From positions 1,798,001 through 1,862,000 of the forward strand of contig NZ_JADPJI010000005.1 in assembly GCF_023073355.1 (NCBI RefSeq): a stretch of DNA of 64,000 nucleotides. Reading direction: 5' to 3'. A program made the translations under genes and the position numbers. Each line of letters opens with the position of its first letter. Within the stretch, counting starts at the first letter, position 1. The notes beneath the pieces were generated by a model, which was not told the DNA's origin, did not search any database, and worked only from the letters and a program-made list of their open reading frames with translations. Source of the stretch: Bradyrhizobium sp. 199 (lineage in GTDB: Bacteria; Pseudomonadota; Alphaproteobacteria; Rhizobiales; Xanthobacteraceae). Shown here in pieces: positions 42,911-51,503 of the stretch.

Positions 42911-43636
42911 TCAGCCGTTCGGGTACTGCACAAAATAAGCATCCCGCAATGCATCTTCGAGCAGGCGGCCTTCCGAATAACCGTTCAATGTCGCAGGGCG
43001 CGTCACGCCGTCGAGCAGGCGCGGGCACGGCTGCGGCATGCCGATCACGGTGCGAACCGGGATGCGCTCGGCATAGATCGGCAAGGCATAGTCCTCCTCG
43101 TCGTCAGCGACGCCTTTGGCGCGGATCTTGGCTGAAGCTTCCTCGATCTCCATGGCGATGAATGACGTTGCCTTGATCTCCTGCGTGTTACTTGCCCTGA
43201 GGCCGGCGGTGCGATCCGGGAAGAAGCGGTCGACCATCGCGATCACCGCGCGCTCCTTCTCCTCGGGGTCGGTGACGAGATAGGCGGTGCCGAATGCCAT
43301 CACCGCGCGGTAGTCGGCGGAGTGGTTGAAGCCGCAGCGCGCCAGCACCAGGCTGTCGAGATGCGCGACCGTGAGACACACGCGCTCGCCCTTGGTCTGA
43401 TTGCGCAGCATCCGGCTTGCGCTCGACCCGTGCCAGTAGAGCCTGGTGCCCTCGCGCCAGAAGAAGGTCGGCGTGCAATAGGGCTGGCCGTCAATCGCGT
43501 AGGAGACGTGGCAGAGCATCGAGGAATCCAGGATGCGATGAACCGTATCGTGGTCATAGAAGCCGCGGTCGTGCCGGCGCTTCACCTGGTTGCGCGCCGA
43601 TGTCGGATAGGAATTTGAGGTCTCGGTCTGGCTCAC
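42911..43636 (-). CDS. Pyridoxamine 5'-phosphate oxidase family (NimA-like) protein
   Basis: This 241-residue protein has the split-barrel flavin-binding pattern: MLCHVSYAIDGQPYCTPTFFWREGTRLYWHGSSASRMLRN, then VCLTVAHLDSLVLAR and AYLVTDPEEKERAV. This is the COG3467-type flavin-nucleotide-binding group. The GTG at 43636 follows AGGAGCGGCC; the open frame continues to 44221 but that part is antisense to the MocR gene. Divergence from a MocR regulator is a recurrent arrangement for this family. A role with a nitro or heterocyclic compound or with pyridoxal is possible. Confidence 0.88.
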   Translation of the reverse strand: MSQTETSNSYPTSARNQVKRRHDRGFYDHDTVHRILDSSMLCHVSYAIDGQPYCTPTFFWREGTRLYWHGSSASRMLRNQTKGERVCLTVAHLDSLVLARCGFNHSADYRAVMAFGTAYLVTDPEEKERAVIAMVDRFFPDRTAGLRASNTQEIKATSFIAMEIEEASAKIRAKGVADDEEDYALPIYAERIPVRTVIGMPQPCPRLLDGVTRPATLNGYSEGRLLEDALRDAYFVQYPNG

Positions 43637-43644
43637 GGCCGCTC

Positions 43645-43673
43645 CTGCTCGGATTAGAACACTCTGCGAGCAG
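43645..43673. promoter_or_regulatory. Inverted repeat in the MocR/PNPOx divergent promoter
   Basis: CTGCTCG at 43645-43651 is mirrored by CGAGCAG at 43667-43673, 15 bases apart, in the 75-base gap between the two divergent starts. The spacing of about two helical turns between half-site centres fits a dimeric GntR/MocR-type regulator. Confidence 0.4.
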
Positions 43674-43711
43674 TTGTAGCGGCCCATTTGGTCTGCGATA
43701 GTTCCAATTCC

Positions 43712-45184
43712 ATGGAAAAAAATCCAACCAATTCGCTCCCCTCTCCGGCCAAGACCGAGCTGCCGCTCGACCTTGCCGGCCCGCACGTCACGCGAGGCGC
43801 CTCGGCCGCGCACCGGCTCTATCAGGCGCTGTGCGAGATGATCGTCTCGGGACTCGTAAAGCCCGGCGAGGCGCTGCCACCGTCGCGCACGCTGGCCAGG
43901 CAGACCGGCTTTCGGCGCAACGCCGTCGTCACCGCCTATGAGCGTCTGATCGCCGACGGCTTTGCCGAGGCGACCGTCGGCTCCGGAACGTTCGTCGCCG
44001 CGCGCATTCCGGCAGGCGCGACCGAGCCGAACAAGCCGAAGGTCATTGTCGAAATGCCCGGGCAAGGCGCGTTCGCGCTCGGCTGCACGCATATCGACGA
44101 ACGGGCGGTGCAGCGCTTCCGCGCCTTCGTCGGCCGCCGTATGCGTTCGTTCGGCGCGGAGCACCTTCACTATGGCGATCCACGCGGCAGCCGCGAGCTG
44201 CGCGCGGCAATCGCCGATCATCTGTTGTCGGCACGCGGACTGCGCTGCGATCCCGATCAGATCATGCTGACATCAGGCACCCTGCACGCGCTCCGCATCG
44301 TGTTGAGCGCAATCCTGAAGGCCGGTGACCAGGTCTGGTGCGAGGACCCAGGTTATCCCGCCGCGCGCAAGACCATCGCGCATTGCGGCTATCGCGCCGT
44401 GCCCGTTCCCGTCGACGAGCACGGCATGCGCATCGCCAAGGGCCGCGCCGCGGCGCCGTCCGCGCGCGCGGCTTACGTGACGCCGTCGCACCAGTTTCCG
44501 CTGGGCGTGCAGATGTCGATGCCGCGGCGGCTCGAGCTTCTGGACTGGGCCAAGCAGGCCGGCGCTTTCGTGCTGGAGGACGACTACGACAGCGAGTTTC
44601 GCTATGACGGCGCACCGCTGATGTCGCTCGCCGGCATCGATCGTCTGCAGCGCGTGATCTACCTCGGCACGTTTGCCAAGACGCTGTTTCCAGGCCTGCG
44701 CATCGGCTATTGCGCCCTGCCCGAACGCCTGATCGCGGACGTGACGGCTACGCGCGCGGCGCTCGACCGCTTCCCCGGCACTCTGATGGAAGGCGCAGTG
44801 GCCGACATGCTCAACTCGGGCGCATTCGCCGCAAACCTCAAGCGCGTGCGAAAGCTCTATCGCGCGGCGCGCGATGTGCTGGCCGAAACGCTGGAAGCCG
44901 CATCCGATGGCGCGCTGTCCGTGCCGGTGCCGTCACAAGGCCTGCATCTCGTCGCCAGGTTCGATCCCGCGGTCGACCTTGCGGTAGCCGCGCAAGCCAA
45001 GCAGACGGCCGGCGCGGGAGGCTGGCTATTGGCCGACACCTATTCGCGCGCGCGCCCTCTGCCCGGCTTCGTGCTGGGATTTTCCGGACATGCGGTTCCA
45101 CAACTCGTGGCATCCGCCGAACGGCTCGCGCGGGAATCACGGTCAGCCTTGCGCGCGAAGAACCGGTCGGTTCGGCCGGCATAA
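43712..45184 (+). CDS. MocR/PdxR-type GntR regulator with aminotransferase domain
   Basis: This 490-residue protein has an N-terminal GntR winged helix (about 28-95, RLYQALCEMIVSG, LPPSRTLARQTGFRRNAVVTAYERL) and a C-terminal fold-type I aminotransferase-like domain. The latter contains HYGDPRGSRELRAAIA, LTSGTLHALRIVL, EDPGYPAARKT, the LEDDYDSEFRYDG aspartate, and GTFAKTLFPGLRIGY, where the lysine binds PLP. PLP or an amino compound is the probable effector. It likely controls the divergent flavin protein gene. Confidence 0.93.
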   Translation: MEKNPTNSLPSPAKTELPLDLAGPHVTRGASAAHRLYQALCEMIVSGLVKPGEALPPSRTLARQTGFRRNAVVTAYERLIADGFAEATVGSGTFVAARIPAGATEPNKPKVIVEMPGQGAFALGCTHIDERAVQRFRAFVGRRMRSFGAEHLHYGDPRGSRELRAAIADHLLSARGLRCDPDQIMLTSGTLHALRIVLSAILKAGDQVWCEDPGYPAARKTIAHCGYRAVPVPVDEHGMRIAKGRAAAPSARAAYVTPSHQFPLGVQMSMPRRLELLDWAKQAGAFVLEDDYDSEFRYDGAPLMSLAGIDRLQRVIYLGTFAKTLFPGLRIGYCALPERLIADVTATRAALDRFPGTLMEGAVADMLNSGAFAANLKRVRKLYRAARDVLAETLEAASDGALSVPVPSQGLHLVARFDPAVDLAVAAQAKQTAGAGGWLLADTYSRARPLPGFVLGFSGHAVPQLVASAERLARESRSALRAKNRSVRPA

Positions 45185-45247
45185 CAAGCTTCACTGTGAG
45201 AATCGCTGATCGCTCCCTACATTGCGCCATCGATCCCGGGAGCCTTC

Positions 45248-45496
45248 ATGATGTCACTCCGCCACGCGACCTGCCTCTCGCTCCTGATCTCCCTCGCGTT
45301 TGCCTCGACGGCGCCCGCTGCCACCGTCGGACGTGAGCAAGACATCGTGGATCTGAAGCTCGGCCAGCGCGTTCTGGTGGACGACGGAACCTGCCCAGCC
45401 GGGCAGGTCAGGGAAGTGCGCGGCGCAAAGATGACCGACAAGGGCGTCTCGCGCACGAGTTCCTGCGTGCCGCGACACGGGCCGAAAACAAAATGA
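45248..45496 (+). CDS. Small secreted protein, DUF6719-like
   Basis: This 82-residue protein has a signal peptide (cleaved near residue 25, APAA) and a short mature part with LKLGQRVLVDDGTCPAGQ and a second cysteine (SSCVPRHG), probably one disulfide. The pattern resembles a small family in Bradyrhizobium that I recall as DUF6719. Function unknown. ATG behind GGGAGCCTTC; it converges with the next secreted protein gene with 12 bases between stops. Confidence 0.65.
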   Translation: MMSLRHATCLSLLISLAFASTAPAATVGREQDIVDLKLGQRVLVDDGTCPAGQVREVRGAKMTDKGVSRTSSCVPRHGPKTK

Positions 45497-45508
45497 TGGC
45501 CTGAGAGG

Positions 45509-45871
45509 CTATTTCGCCGGATCGAACATGCACTGCAAGGTTGGCTTGGCGATCTTGGTGAAGGTCGGGCCGATCTCGCCCTGTTTCGAGGCCGGGACCC
45601 AGTGGGTCTCGATGGTGGGCACGCCGGTCTCGCTGATGCCGCGCAACAGCGCTTCGCGCAGGTCGCGGTCCTCGACGGCGGCCGCGGCGTGATCGTGCAG
45701 GCAGCCGCAGACTTCCTCCGGGTGCTCCCAGCGGCCGATCATGCGCGGCGCGCACTGGCGCACGAATTCGCTGCGGGGATCCGGTAATCTCAAGGGCGCG
45801 CGCACCTGCGCCTGAGCGGCATTGATCGTGAGAACAGAGACGAACGCAGCGGCGCAAAATCGAACGATCAT
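45509..45871 (-). CDS. Secreted hypothetical protein
   Basis: This 120-residue protein starts at the ATG at 45871 with a signal peptide (VRFCAAAFVSVLTINAAQAQ). The mature part has CAPRMIGRWEHPEEVCGCLHDHAAAAV with several cysteines, and a final TLQCMFDPAK. The frame extends to 46048 without a signal-like start. Cysteine spacing is suggestive of a small disulfide-rich or metal-binding fold; no family recognised. Confidence 0.6.
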   Translation of the reverse strand: MIVRFCAAAFVSVLTINAAQAQVRAPLRLPDPRSEFVRQCAPRMIGRWEHPEEVCGCLHDHAAAAVEDRDLREALLRGISETGVPTIETHWVPASKQGEIGPTFTKIAKPTLQCMFDPAK

Positions 45872-45905
45872 GACGGCCTTTATCGGCTGATTTTCTTGTT
45901 GTCGA

Positions 45906-46070
45906 TCAGAAGCGCGCGGCAACCACGATCGAATGCGACGTCGTGGTGATGACCGGCGAGCCGCTGTACTGGAAGGTGCCGACCCCGGGCAGATTGCCGT
46001 CCGGCGAGCCCGCGAACGAGGAGCCGGCAACCACGAAAGCAAAAGCAAGGATGAAGCTGAGCGCGCGCAT
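45906..46070 (-). CDS. Very small secreted protein
   Basis: A 54-residue product begins MRALSFILAFAFVVAGSSFAG, a clear signal peptide, and the mature peptide is only about 33 residues, hydrophobic/Ser/Thr-rich and lacking cysteine. The ATG follows GGAGACAGGACC. Such a short mature part is unusual, and the gene could be a regulatory or envelope-associated peptide. Confidence 0.5.
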   Translation of the reverse strand: MRALSFILAFAFVVAGSSFAGSPDGNLPGVGTFQYSGSPVITTTSHSIVVAARF

Positions 46071-46720
46071 GGTCCTGTCTCCGAATTCCGTGGCCGGCGG
46101 TGCGCCGTTCGTCGTTGTCAAACTGATAACCATCGGCGGTTTCGCCCGTGATGCGCCAAAAGCGCAAAATGGTTTCATCTTGCGTGAGAATTGTTTCGTC
46201 CGGCCCGAGACCACGACACAATTCTCCGAAAACGCCAATTATTTCAGTTGGGTCTCGCTGGAGCTCAAGGTGGCGTGCCAAGTTCCGGCAGCGGTGGGCG
46301 AACACACCCGACGCAGCCGCCGTCATGCTCCCGCCTCACCCGCTTCACACGCACTTTACGTTTTTCTGCGAATGGAACGGCAAACGAAGGCTGGTCCTGT
46401 CGAACCGGAGGCGCGTCGGGTGCGACCCAAGCCATCGAAACCTGGACGCCCGGATCACCGGGCGCGTTCACTTAAGGGATGGCCATTATGGTGACGCAAG
46501 ATCGCGCAACGCCGCGCGAGGCGGACCAACGGACGGACGGCGGAGGTCAACGACCCAATCGCGTGGCCTCAGCCGGCGCGATGTCGCAGCAGTCTGGCCG
46601 CGGCTTTGAGGCCGCGCCACAAGCCCTCGTGCGGCTGACTGGCTCGCATCTTGTCAAGCCGTAGGCCAGCCGCGCCTTTGCCCCTGAGTGAACGCAAGCT
46701 CGTTACTGTGTGAACGCGCA
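46071..46720. other. 650-base region without a confident gene
   Basis: Open frames here are short or arginine-rich shadows. One frame at 46479-46664 (61 residues, start possibly ATG 46488) is hydrophilic with no family likeness and no strong ribosome site. Codon pattern is not coding-like. The first ~200 bases may hold the promoter of the 54-residue gene. Confidence 0.4.
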
Positions 46721-47269
46721 TCACTGTGTAAAGAACTCGCCGCACTTCTGGACGTTTGCGTCCGCAGTTCCCCATGGCATGATCGGCACGGTCGAGGTCG
46801 AGTTCTTCGGCGAGCCCTCGATGATCCTGTCCGAATAGACCATGTAGACCAGTACGTTGCGCTTGGTATCGCAGCCGCGCACGATCTGCATCTTCTTGAA
46901 GAACAGCGACCGGCGCTGGCGGAACATGTCGTCGCCCTGCTCCATCTTGTTCTTGAACTTGATGGGGCCGATCTGGCGGCAGGCCAGCGAGATGTCCGAG
47001 ACCTCCTCGGCAAGGCCGAGCCAGCCCTTGAAGCCGCCCTTTTCTGGCACCGTGAAATGACAGGCGACGCCCTCGACTTCAGGATCGTCGAGTCCGTAGG
47101 TCGCGAGCTTGTCGTTCGGGCTCATCCATTTGAACACGGTGGAGCGACGGAAGATCAGGTCGGGCTCGTCGGCGGCCGAAGCGGACGCCACCGGCACAGT
47201 CAGGGCCAGGAGGAATAAGACGAGGCCTTTCAAGCGGATGCCGGCAAGACCAGGGAATCGAGATGACAT
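46721..47269 (-). CDS. creA: CreA family protein
   Basis: This 182-residue protein has a signal peptide (LKGLVLFLLALTVPVASASA) and the CreA body: GLDDPEVEGVACHFT, KGWLGLAEEVSDISLACRQIGPI, QRRSLFFKKMQIVRGCDTKRNVLVYMVYSDRIIEGSPKNST. It is a periplasmic protein of unknown biochemical role. The ATG at 47269 follows GGAGAACTTC. Confidence 0.93.
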   Translation of the reverse strand: MSSRFPGLAGIRLKGLVLFLLALTVPVASASAADEPDLIFRRSTVFKWMSPNDKLATYGLDDPEVEGVACHFTVPEKGGFKGWLGLAEEVSDISLACRQIGPIKFKNKMEQGDDMFRQRRSLFFKKMQIVRGCDTKRNVLVYMVYSDRIIEGSPKNSTSTVPIMPWGTADANVQKCGEFFTQ

Positions 47270-47463
47270 GAAGTTCTCCGCTAACGACACCCCGCAATGT
47301 AGGAACGCGTCAGCCCGACAGGAAGACGACAGACGGCCAGAGGCGGCCGCGTTTACCGGTCTGTGAGGCTTTTTTGCTACGTCTTGGACAAAAGTAGCTG
47401 ACGGCAGAACCGCCTGCTGGTGAACGCGTATCCCCTTTGCGACACTAACGTCTGATTTGGATT

Positions 47464-49089
47464 ATGGATTCGAGGATGAACAGCGTGAACGGGTCGGGTT
47501 CTTCTGCCAAGCCGGCGCGGCTGTGGCAGGTCGCCATTTTGACAGCGGCGGGCGCGATCGGCGCGACCAGCCAGGCAGACGCAGCATTTTATTATTGGAC
47601 GGATTATTCCGACGGATCCTATTACGCCCGGCAGAACCGGCATCCCGAGATACCGCGCCAGAAGCCGCAGAAGCGTGGCGCCGCCGGCAAGAAAGAGGTT
47701 GTCGCCGAGAAGGAAGCCGGCACCAAGCCGCAAGGGCCCCTGGTCATCGTCGTCTCAATCGACCGACAGAAGGTGACCGTCTACGATGCCAAGGGCGTGT
47801 TCGCGGAATCTCCGGTGTCGACAGGCATGAAGGGCCATTCGACGCCGATGGGTGTGTTCAGCGTCATCCAGAAGCACAAATTCCACCACTCCAACATCTA
47901 TAGCGGCGCGCCGATGCCGTACATGCAGCGGATCACCTGGTCCGGCGTCGCCATGCATGCCGGCGTGTTGCCGGGCTATCCGGCCTCGCATGGCTGCATC
48001 CGTATGCCGATGACGTTCGCGGTGAAGATGTGGAATTGGACCAGGATGGGCGCGCGCGTCATCGTCGCGCCGGGCGAGATGACGCCGCACAGTTTCGCCC
48101 ACCCCCTGCTCGCCTCGTTGCGCGTGCCGCCGCAGCCTGCCGCCAGCCTCCAGCCGCAGACTTATGTCGGCGATAAGGCGGACAAGGGCGAGGCGCAAAG
48201 CAAGGCCGCCGAGCGCAAGTCCGTCGAGACCCGGGCCACCGAAACCAAGACGGCCAACGCCGATGACGTGCTCGAACTGCGCGCCTCCGTCGGCCATACC
48301 GTGATGTCGGATGTGACCACGGGCAATGCGCAAACCCACGAAGAAGCCGCCGCACCGGCCGACAAGGCCAAGACCGCCGAGGCAACTGCAACTGACGCGG
48401 CCAAGCCGCCGTCGGACGATGCCGCCAAGCCTGCCAACGAGGACCAGCCCGCCGACAAGGCTGAGACTATGAAGGCCGAGCCGGTCAAGACGGAAGCAGC
48501 GGACGCCGCAAAGACGCCCGATGCACCGGCACCTGCGCTCGCCGCGTCGCCCGACGCGAAGAAGGACGAGAGCCGTGTTGCCGATCCGGCGCTGGCTGCA
48601 AAGCCGGAAACACCCAAGCGGACCGGCCAGATCGCAGTCTTCATCAGCCGCAAGGATTCCAAGCTCTATGTGCGGCAGAATTTTGCGCCGCTGTTCGAGG
48701 AGCCGGTCACGATCGCCACCAGCGACCGGCCGCTCGGCACGCATATCTTCACCGCCGAGCTCGACAAGACCGATACCAATGCACTGCGTTGGTCGGTGGT
48801 GTCTCTGCCAGTCTCCGCCCGTTCCGCGGCGCGCGAGGACGCTGGCAGCCTTACGCGCCGCCAGCGCGGCGCTACCGTGATCCCCGTCGCTGCCAAGCCC
48901 GTGACTGCCAAGCCCGTGGTCACGCCGGACAGTCCGGCTGCAGCCCTCGACCGCATCTCGATCCCTGCCGACACCATGGCAAAGATCAACGAGATGCTGA
49001 CATCAGGCGGCTCGATCATCATCTCCGACCAAGGCATCAACCAGGGCGAGACCGGCGAAGGCACCGACTTCATCGTCCGCCTGTACTAG
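47464..49089 (+). CDS. L,D-transpeptidase (YkuD) with degenerate second domain
   Basis: This 541-residue protein has an N-terminal hydrophobic segment (about 20-40, anchor or signal), then a YkuD domain from about residue 92 (VSIDRQKVTVYDAKG) to the active site HAGVLPGYPASHGCIRMP (His176, Cys178). It should form 3-3 peptidoglycan cross-links or attach proteins to peptidoglycan. A long Ala/Lys/Glu/Pro linker (about 225-380) follows, then a second YkuD-like strand region (IAVFISRKDSKLYVRQNF, PLGTHIFTAEL, about 385-440) without a Cys motif. No clear ribosome site at the ATG. Confidence 0.9.
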   Translation: MDSRMNSVNGSGSSAKPARLWQVAILTAAGAIGATSQADAAFYYWTDYSDGSYYARQNRHPEIPRQKPQKRGAAGKKEVVAEKEAGTKPQGPLVIVVSIDRQKVTVYDAKGVFAESPVSTGMKGHSTPMGVFSVIQKHKFHHSNIYSGAPMPYMQRITWSGVAMHAGVLPGYPASHGCIRMPMTFAVKMWNWTRMGARVIVAPGEMTPHSFAHPLLASLRVPPQPAASLQPQTYVGDKADKGEAQSKAAERKSVETRATETKTANADDVLELRASVGHTVMSDVTTGNAQTHEEAAAPADKAKTAEATATDAAKPPSDDAAKPANEDQPADKAETMKAEPVKTEAADAAKTPDAPAPALAASPDAKKDESRVADPALAAKPETPKRTGQIAVFISRKDSKLYVRQNFAPLFEEPVTIATSDRPLGTHIFTAELDKTDTNALRWSVVSLPVSARSAAREDAGSLTRRQRGATVIPVAAKPVTAKPVVTPDSPAAALDRISIPADTMAKINEMLTSGGSIIISDQGINQGETGEGTDFIVRLY

Positions 49090-49177
49090 CCCTGTCGCCG
49101 CGCGATAACGCGGTGTTGACGAGGCCGATCGCACCGGCGGAGTAACATGCGCCCGGTTCATTTCGGGGGACGCCGGC

Positions 49178-49747
49178 ATGATATACCGCAGGACCGTGCT
49201 CACCATGGCGCTGGCCGGCACGCTGATGCCGGTCACGCGTGCTTTCGCCGATGGCGGCATGAGCCGTATCTCGGCCTATGCCTTCTCCTTCCCCGCTTTG
49301 TCGGGCGACGACATCCGGCTTGCCGCTTTCACCGGCAAGCCGCTGCTGGTGGTCAACACGGCCTCGCTCTGTGGCTACACGCCGCAATATGCCGGCCTCC
49401 AGGAGATCTGGACCGAGTTTCGCGCCCGCGGGCTCACAGTCATCGGTCTGCCCTCGAATGATTTCGGCAGTCAGGAGCCCGGCGGCACCAGCGAGATCGC
49501 GCAGACCGCGCACCACCAATATGGTGTTAGCTTCCCGGTCGCGGCAAAGGCCGTTGTAGCAGGCGCGAAGGCGCATCCATTCTACAAATGGGCCGCCGAG
49601 TCGCGACCGAGGGAAGTTCCGCGCTGGAACTTCCACAAATACCTGATCGGCCGCGACGGCTATATCGCCGACGTCTTTCCGTCCGCGGTCGAGCCCGCCG
49701 ATACGCGGATCAAAACGGCAGTTGCCAGGGCGCTGGCCGACAGTTGA
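49178..49747 (+). CDS. Glutathione/thioredoxin-type peroxidase (GPx family)
   Basis: This 189-residue protein has the GPx active site NTASLCGYTPQYAGLQ (Cys65), the second motif GLPSNDFGSQEPG, and WNFHKYLIG with the conserved Trp. In the second motif Asp stands where most GPx have Gln (NQFG). An N-terminal segment of about 25 residues (VLTMALAGTLMPVTRAFA) looks like a signal peptide, so it is probably exported. It should reduce hydroperoxides using a thiol donor. ATG behind GGGGGACGCCGGC. Confidence 0.88.
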   Translation: MIYRRTVLTMALAGTLMPVTRAFADGGMSRISAYAFSFPALSGDDIRLAAFTGKPLLVVNTASLCGYTPQYAGLQEIWTEFRARGLTVIGLPSNDFGSQEPGGTSEIAQTAHHQYGVSFPVAAKAVVAGAKAHPFYKWAAESRPREVPRWNFHKYLIGRDGYIADVFPSAVEPADTRIKTAVARALADS

Positions 49748-49912
49748 CGCGAAGCGCGCCTAATCCCGTTGGGCACAATCGTGGCGGCATGCCAAACAGC
49801 CGTTGCAATGGCGATGGCCCACCATCTAGGCTAGGATCGTTAGGGGCAGGACGGTTTTGCCGGAGGCGAAAAGCCGCGGCGGAACAATAAGATCAATCTC
49901 GAGGACAACACC

Positions 49913-50935
49913 ATGCGCGTGGCGGCAGGACTGATTTTGGCAGGCGCGATGTCTCTGGCCATGGCCGGCGCAGCATGGTCGCAGACTCCGGCCGCAAAAC
50001 CCGCAGCTGCGACGCAAGCCGCACCGGCGACAGCGCCGGCTGCGGCAACGCCCCCCGCCGCTCCAGTTGCAGCTCAACCGGCAGCCGCGCCAGCGGGTTT
50101 CGTCAATCCACCCCCGCCCAAGCAAGCGCCGCAGCCTGCCCGCGCCGCCTGCAACACGCCGGGCGCGCTCGGTGTCGCCCGCACCGTCGAGATCGACACC
50201 ACGGGCGGTCCCGGCTTCGGCTTTGAGCATTTCAAGGAGCTCGACTTCCTGCGCGACAAGGAGGTGGTGCTGACCTTCGACGACGGCCCCTGGCCCAAGA
50301 ACACGCCCGCGGTGCTGAAGGCGCTCGCCGACGAATGCACCACCGGCATCTTCTTCTCAATCGGCAAGCACGCGACCTACGAGCCGGAGATCCTGAAGCA
50401 GGTCTATGCGGCCGGCCACACCGTGGGCACCCACACCTGGTCGCATGCCAACCTCAACAACAAGAAGCTTAACGAAGCACAGCGCAAGGAAGAGATCGAG
50501 AAGGGCCTGTCCGCGGTGAAGTGGGCGCTTGGCGGCATCTCGCCCTCGCCATTCTTCCGCTTCCCGGCGCTCCAGCATCCGCCGGAGATGGTCACCTATC
50601 TCGGTAACCGCAATATGGCGATCTTCTCCTGCGACATCGACTCCTTCGACTTCAAGGCCTCCAAGCCCGAGAAGATCATCGAGACCGTGATGAAGAGGCT
50701 CGACACCAAGGGCAAGGGCATCATCCTGATGCACGACTTCCAGAAGCACACCGCGGAGGCTCTGCCCGAGCTGCTCAAGCGCCTGAAGGCCGGCGGCTAC
50801 AAGGTGGTGGCAATGCGCGCCAAATTCCCGGCATCGTCACTGCCCGAATATGACCAGGAGCTGCTCAAGGACGCCAAGCTGCCGACGGTGAGCCAGCGCC
50901 CGGTCAATTCCGTGGTGACGACTGTTTCCGAATAG
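49913..50935 (+). CDS. Polysaccharide deacetylase (NodB homology domain)
   Basis: This 340-residue protein has a signal peptide (about 1-23) and an Ala/Pro-rich linker to residue 75. The NodB domain has TFDDGPWP at 121-128 (metal/catalytic Asp), HTWSH at 174-178 (metal histidines), and later RFPALQHP and IILMHDF motifs. It removes N- or O-acetyl groups from a polysaccharide such as peptidoglycan, chitin-like or exopolysaccharide in the periplasm. ATG behind GAGGACAACACC. A DHFR/RibD-fold gene follows after 7 bases. Confidence 0.93.
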   Translation: MRVAAGLILAGAMSLAMAGAAWSQTPAAKPAAATQAAPATAPAAATPPAAPVAAQPAAAPAGFVNPPPPKQAPQPARAACNTPGALGVARTVEIDTTGGPGFGFEHFKELDFLRDKEVVLTFDDGPWPKNTPAVLKALADECTTGIFFSIGKHATYEPEILKQVYAAGHTVGTHTWSHANLNNKKLNEAQRKEEIEKGLSAVKWALGGISPSPFFRFPALQHPPEMVTYLGNRNMAIFSCDIDSFDFKASKPEKIIETVMKRLDTKGKGIILMHDFQKHTAEALPELLKRLKAGGYKVVAMRAKFPASSLPEYDQELLKDAKLPTVSQRPVNSVVTTVSE

Positions 50936-50942
50936 ACGGCCA

Positions 50943-51494
50943 TTGTCTTTCCGCATCGAAGGCTACGTCATCGTCTCAGCGGACGGCATGCTCGCCGACG
51001 CGGGGCACGTCATGCCCGATAGCCTGAAGTTCGAGGGCGACAAGCTATTCTTCGAGCAGGCGCTCGATCGCGCCGCGCTGATCGTGCACGGCCGCAACTC
51101 GCATGAGCAGCAGCCGAACTCGCCGAAGCGCAAGCGGCTGATCCTGACGCGCAAGATCAACGCGCTCACCGTCGATCCCGAGACGCCGAACGCGACGCTG
51201 TGGAATCCGGAACACGCGAGCTTTGAGGAGGCCTGCGCCTTTGCCGATGTCGCCTCCGGCATGGTCGCCATCATCGGCGGGCCCGCCGTGTTCGACATGT
51301 TCATGGGTCGCTACGATACGTTCTGGCTCTCGGAAGCCCCGCATGTGCGCCTGCCCGGCGGCGAAGGCTGTTTCGTCGGCGTGCCCCAGCGGATGCCGCA
51401 CGAGGTGCTGGCGTCCCATGGGATGAAGCCGGGCGCGCCGTATCTGCTCGACGCGGCGCATGACGTCACCGTCACGCCGTGGCGCAGGGCGTAG
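50943..51494 (+). CDS. DHFR/RibD-like reductase family protein
   Basis: This 183-residue protein resembles the RibD C-terminal/dihydrofolate reductase fold: GYVIVSADGMLAD at the start, DRAALIVHGRNSHEQ, RKRLILTRK, and MVAIIGGPAVFDMF with the GG loop. It should be an NADPH-dependent reductase, substrate unknown. The start at 50943 is TTG, since no ATG in frame precedes the first strand. It is 7 bases behind the deacetylase stop and likely shares its transcript. Confidence 0.75.
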   Translation: MSFRIEGYVIVSADGMLADAGHVMPDSLKFEGDKLFFEQALDRAALIVHGRNSHEQQPNSPKRKRLILTRKINALTVDPETPNATLWNPEHASFEEACAFADVASGMVAIIGGPAVFDMFMGRYDTFWLSEAPHVRLPGGEGCFVGVPQRMPHEVLASHGMKPGAPYLLDAAHDVTVTPWRRA

Positions 51495-51503
51495 GCGTAG
51501 GCG

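Noticed and set aside
43637..44221. N-terminal extension of the PNPOx-family gene
   Set aside because: The extension is antisense to the MocR gene; the GTG at 43636 has AGGAGCGGCC and fits the family start.
46148..46609. 153-residue open frame on the + strand
   Set aside because: Arg/Ser-rich shadow composition without motif; overlapping frames on the other strand are equally poor.
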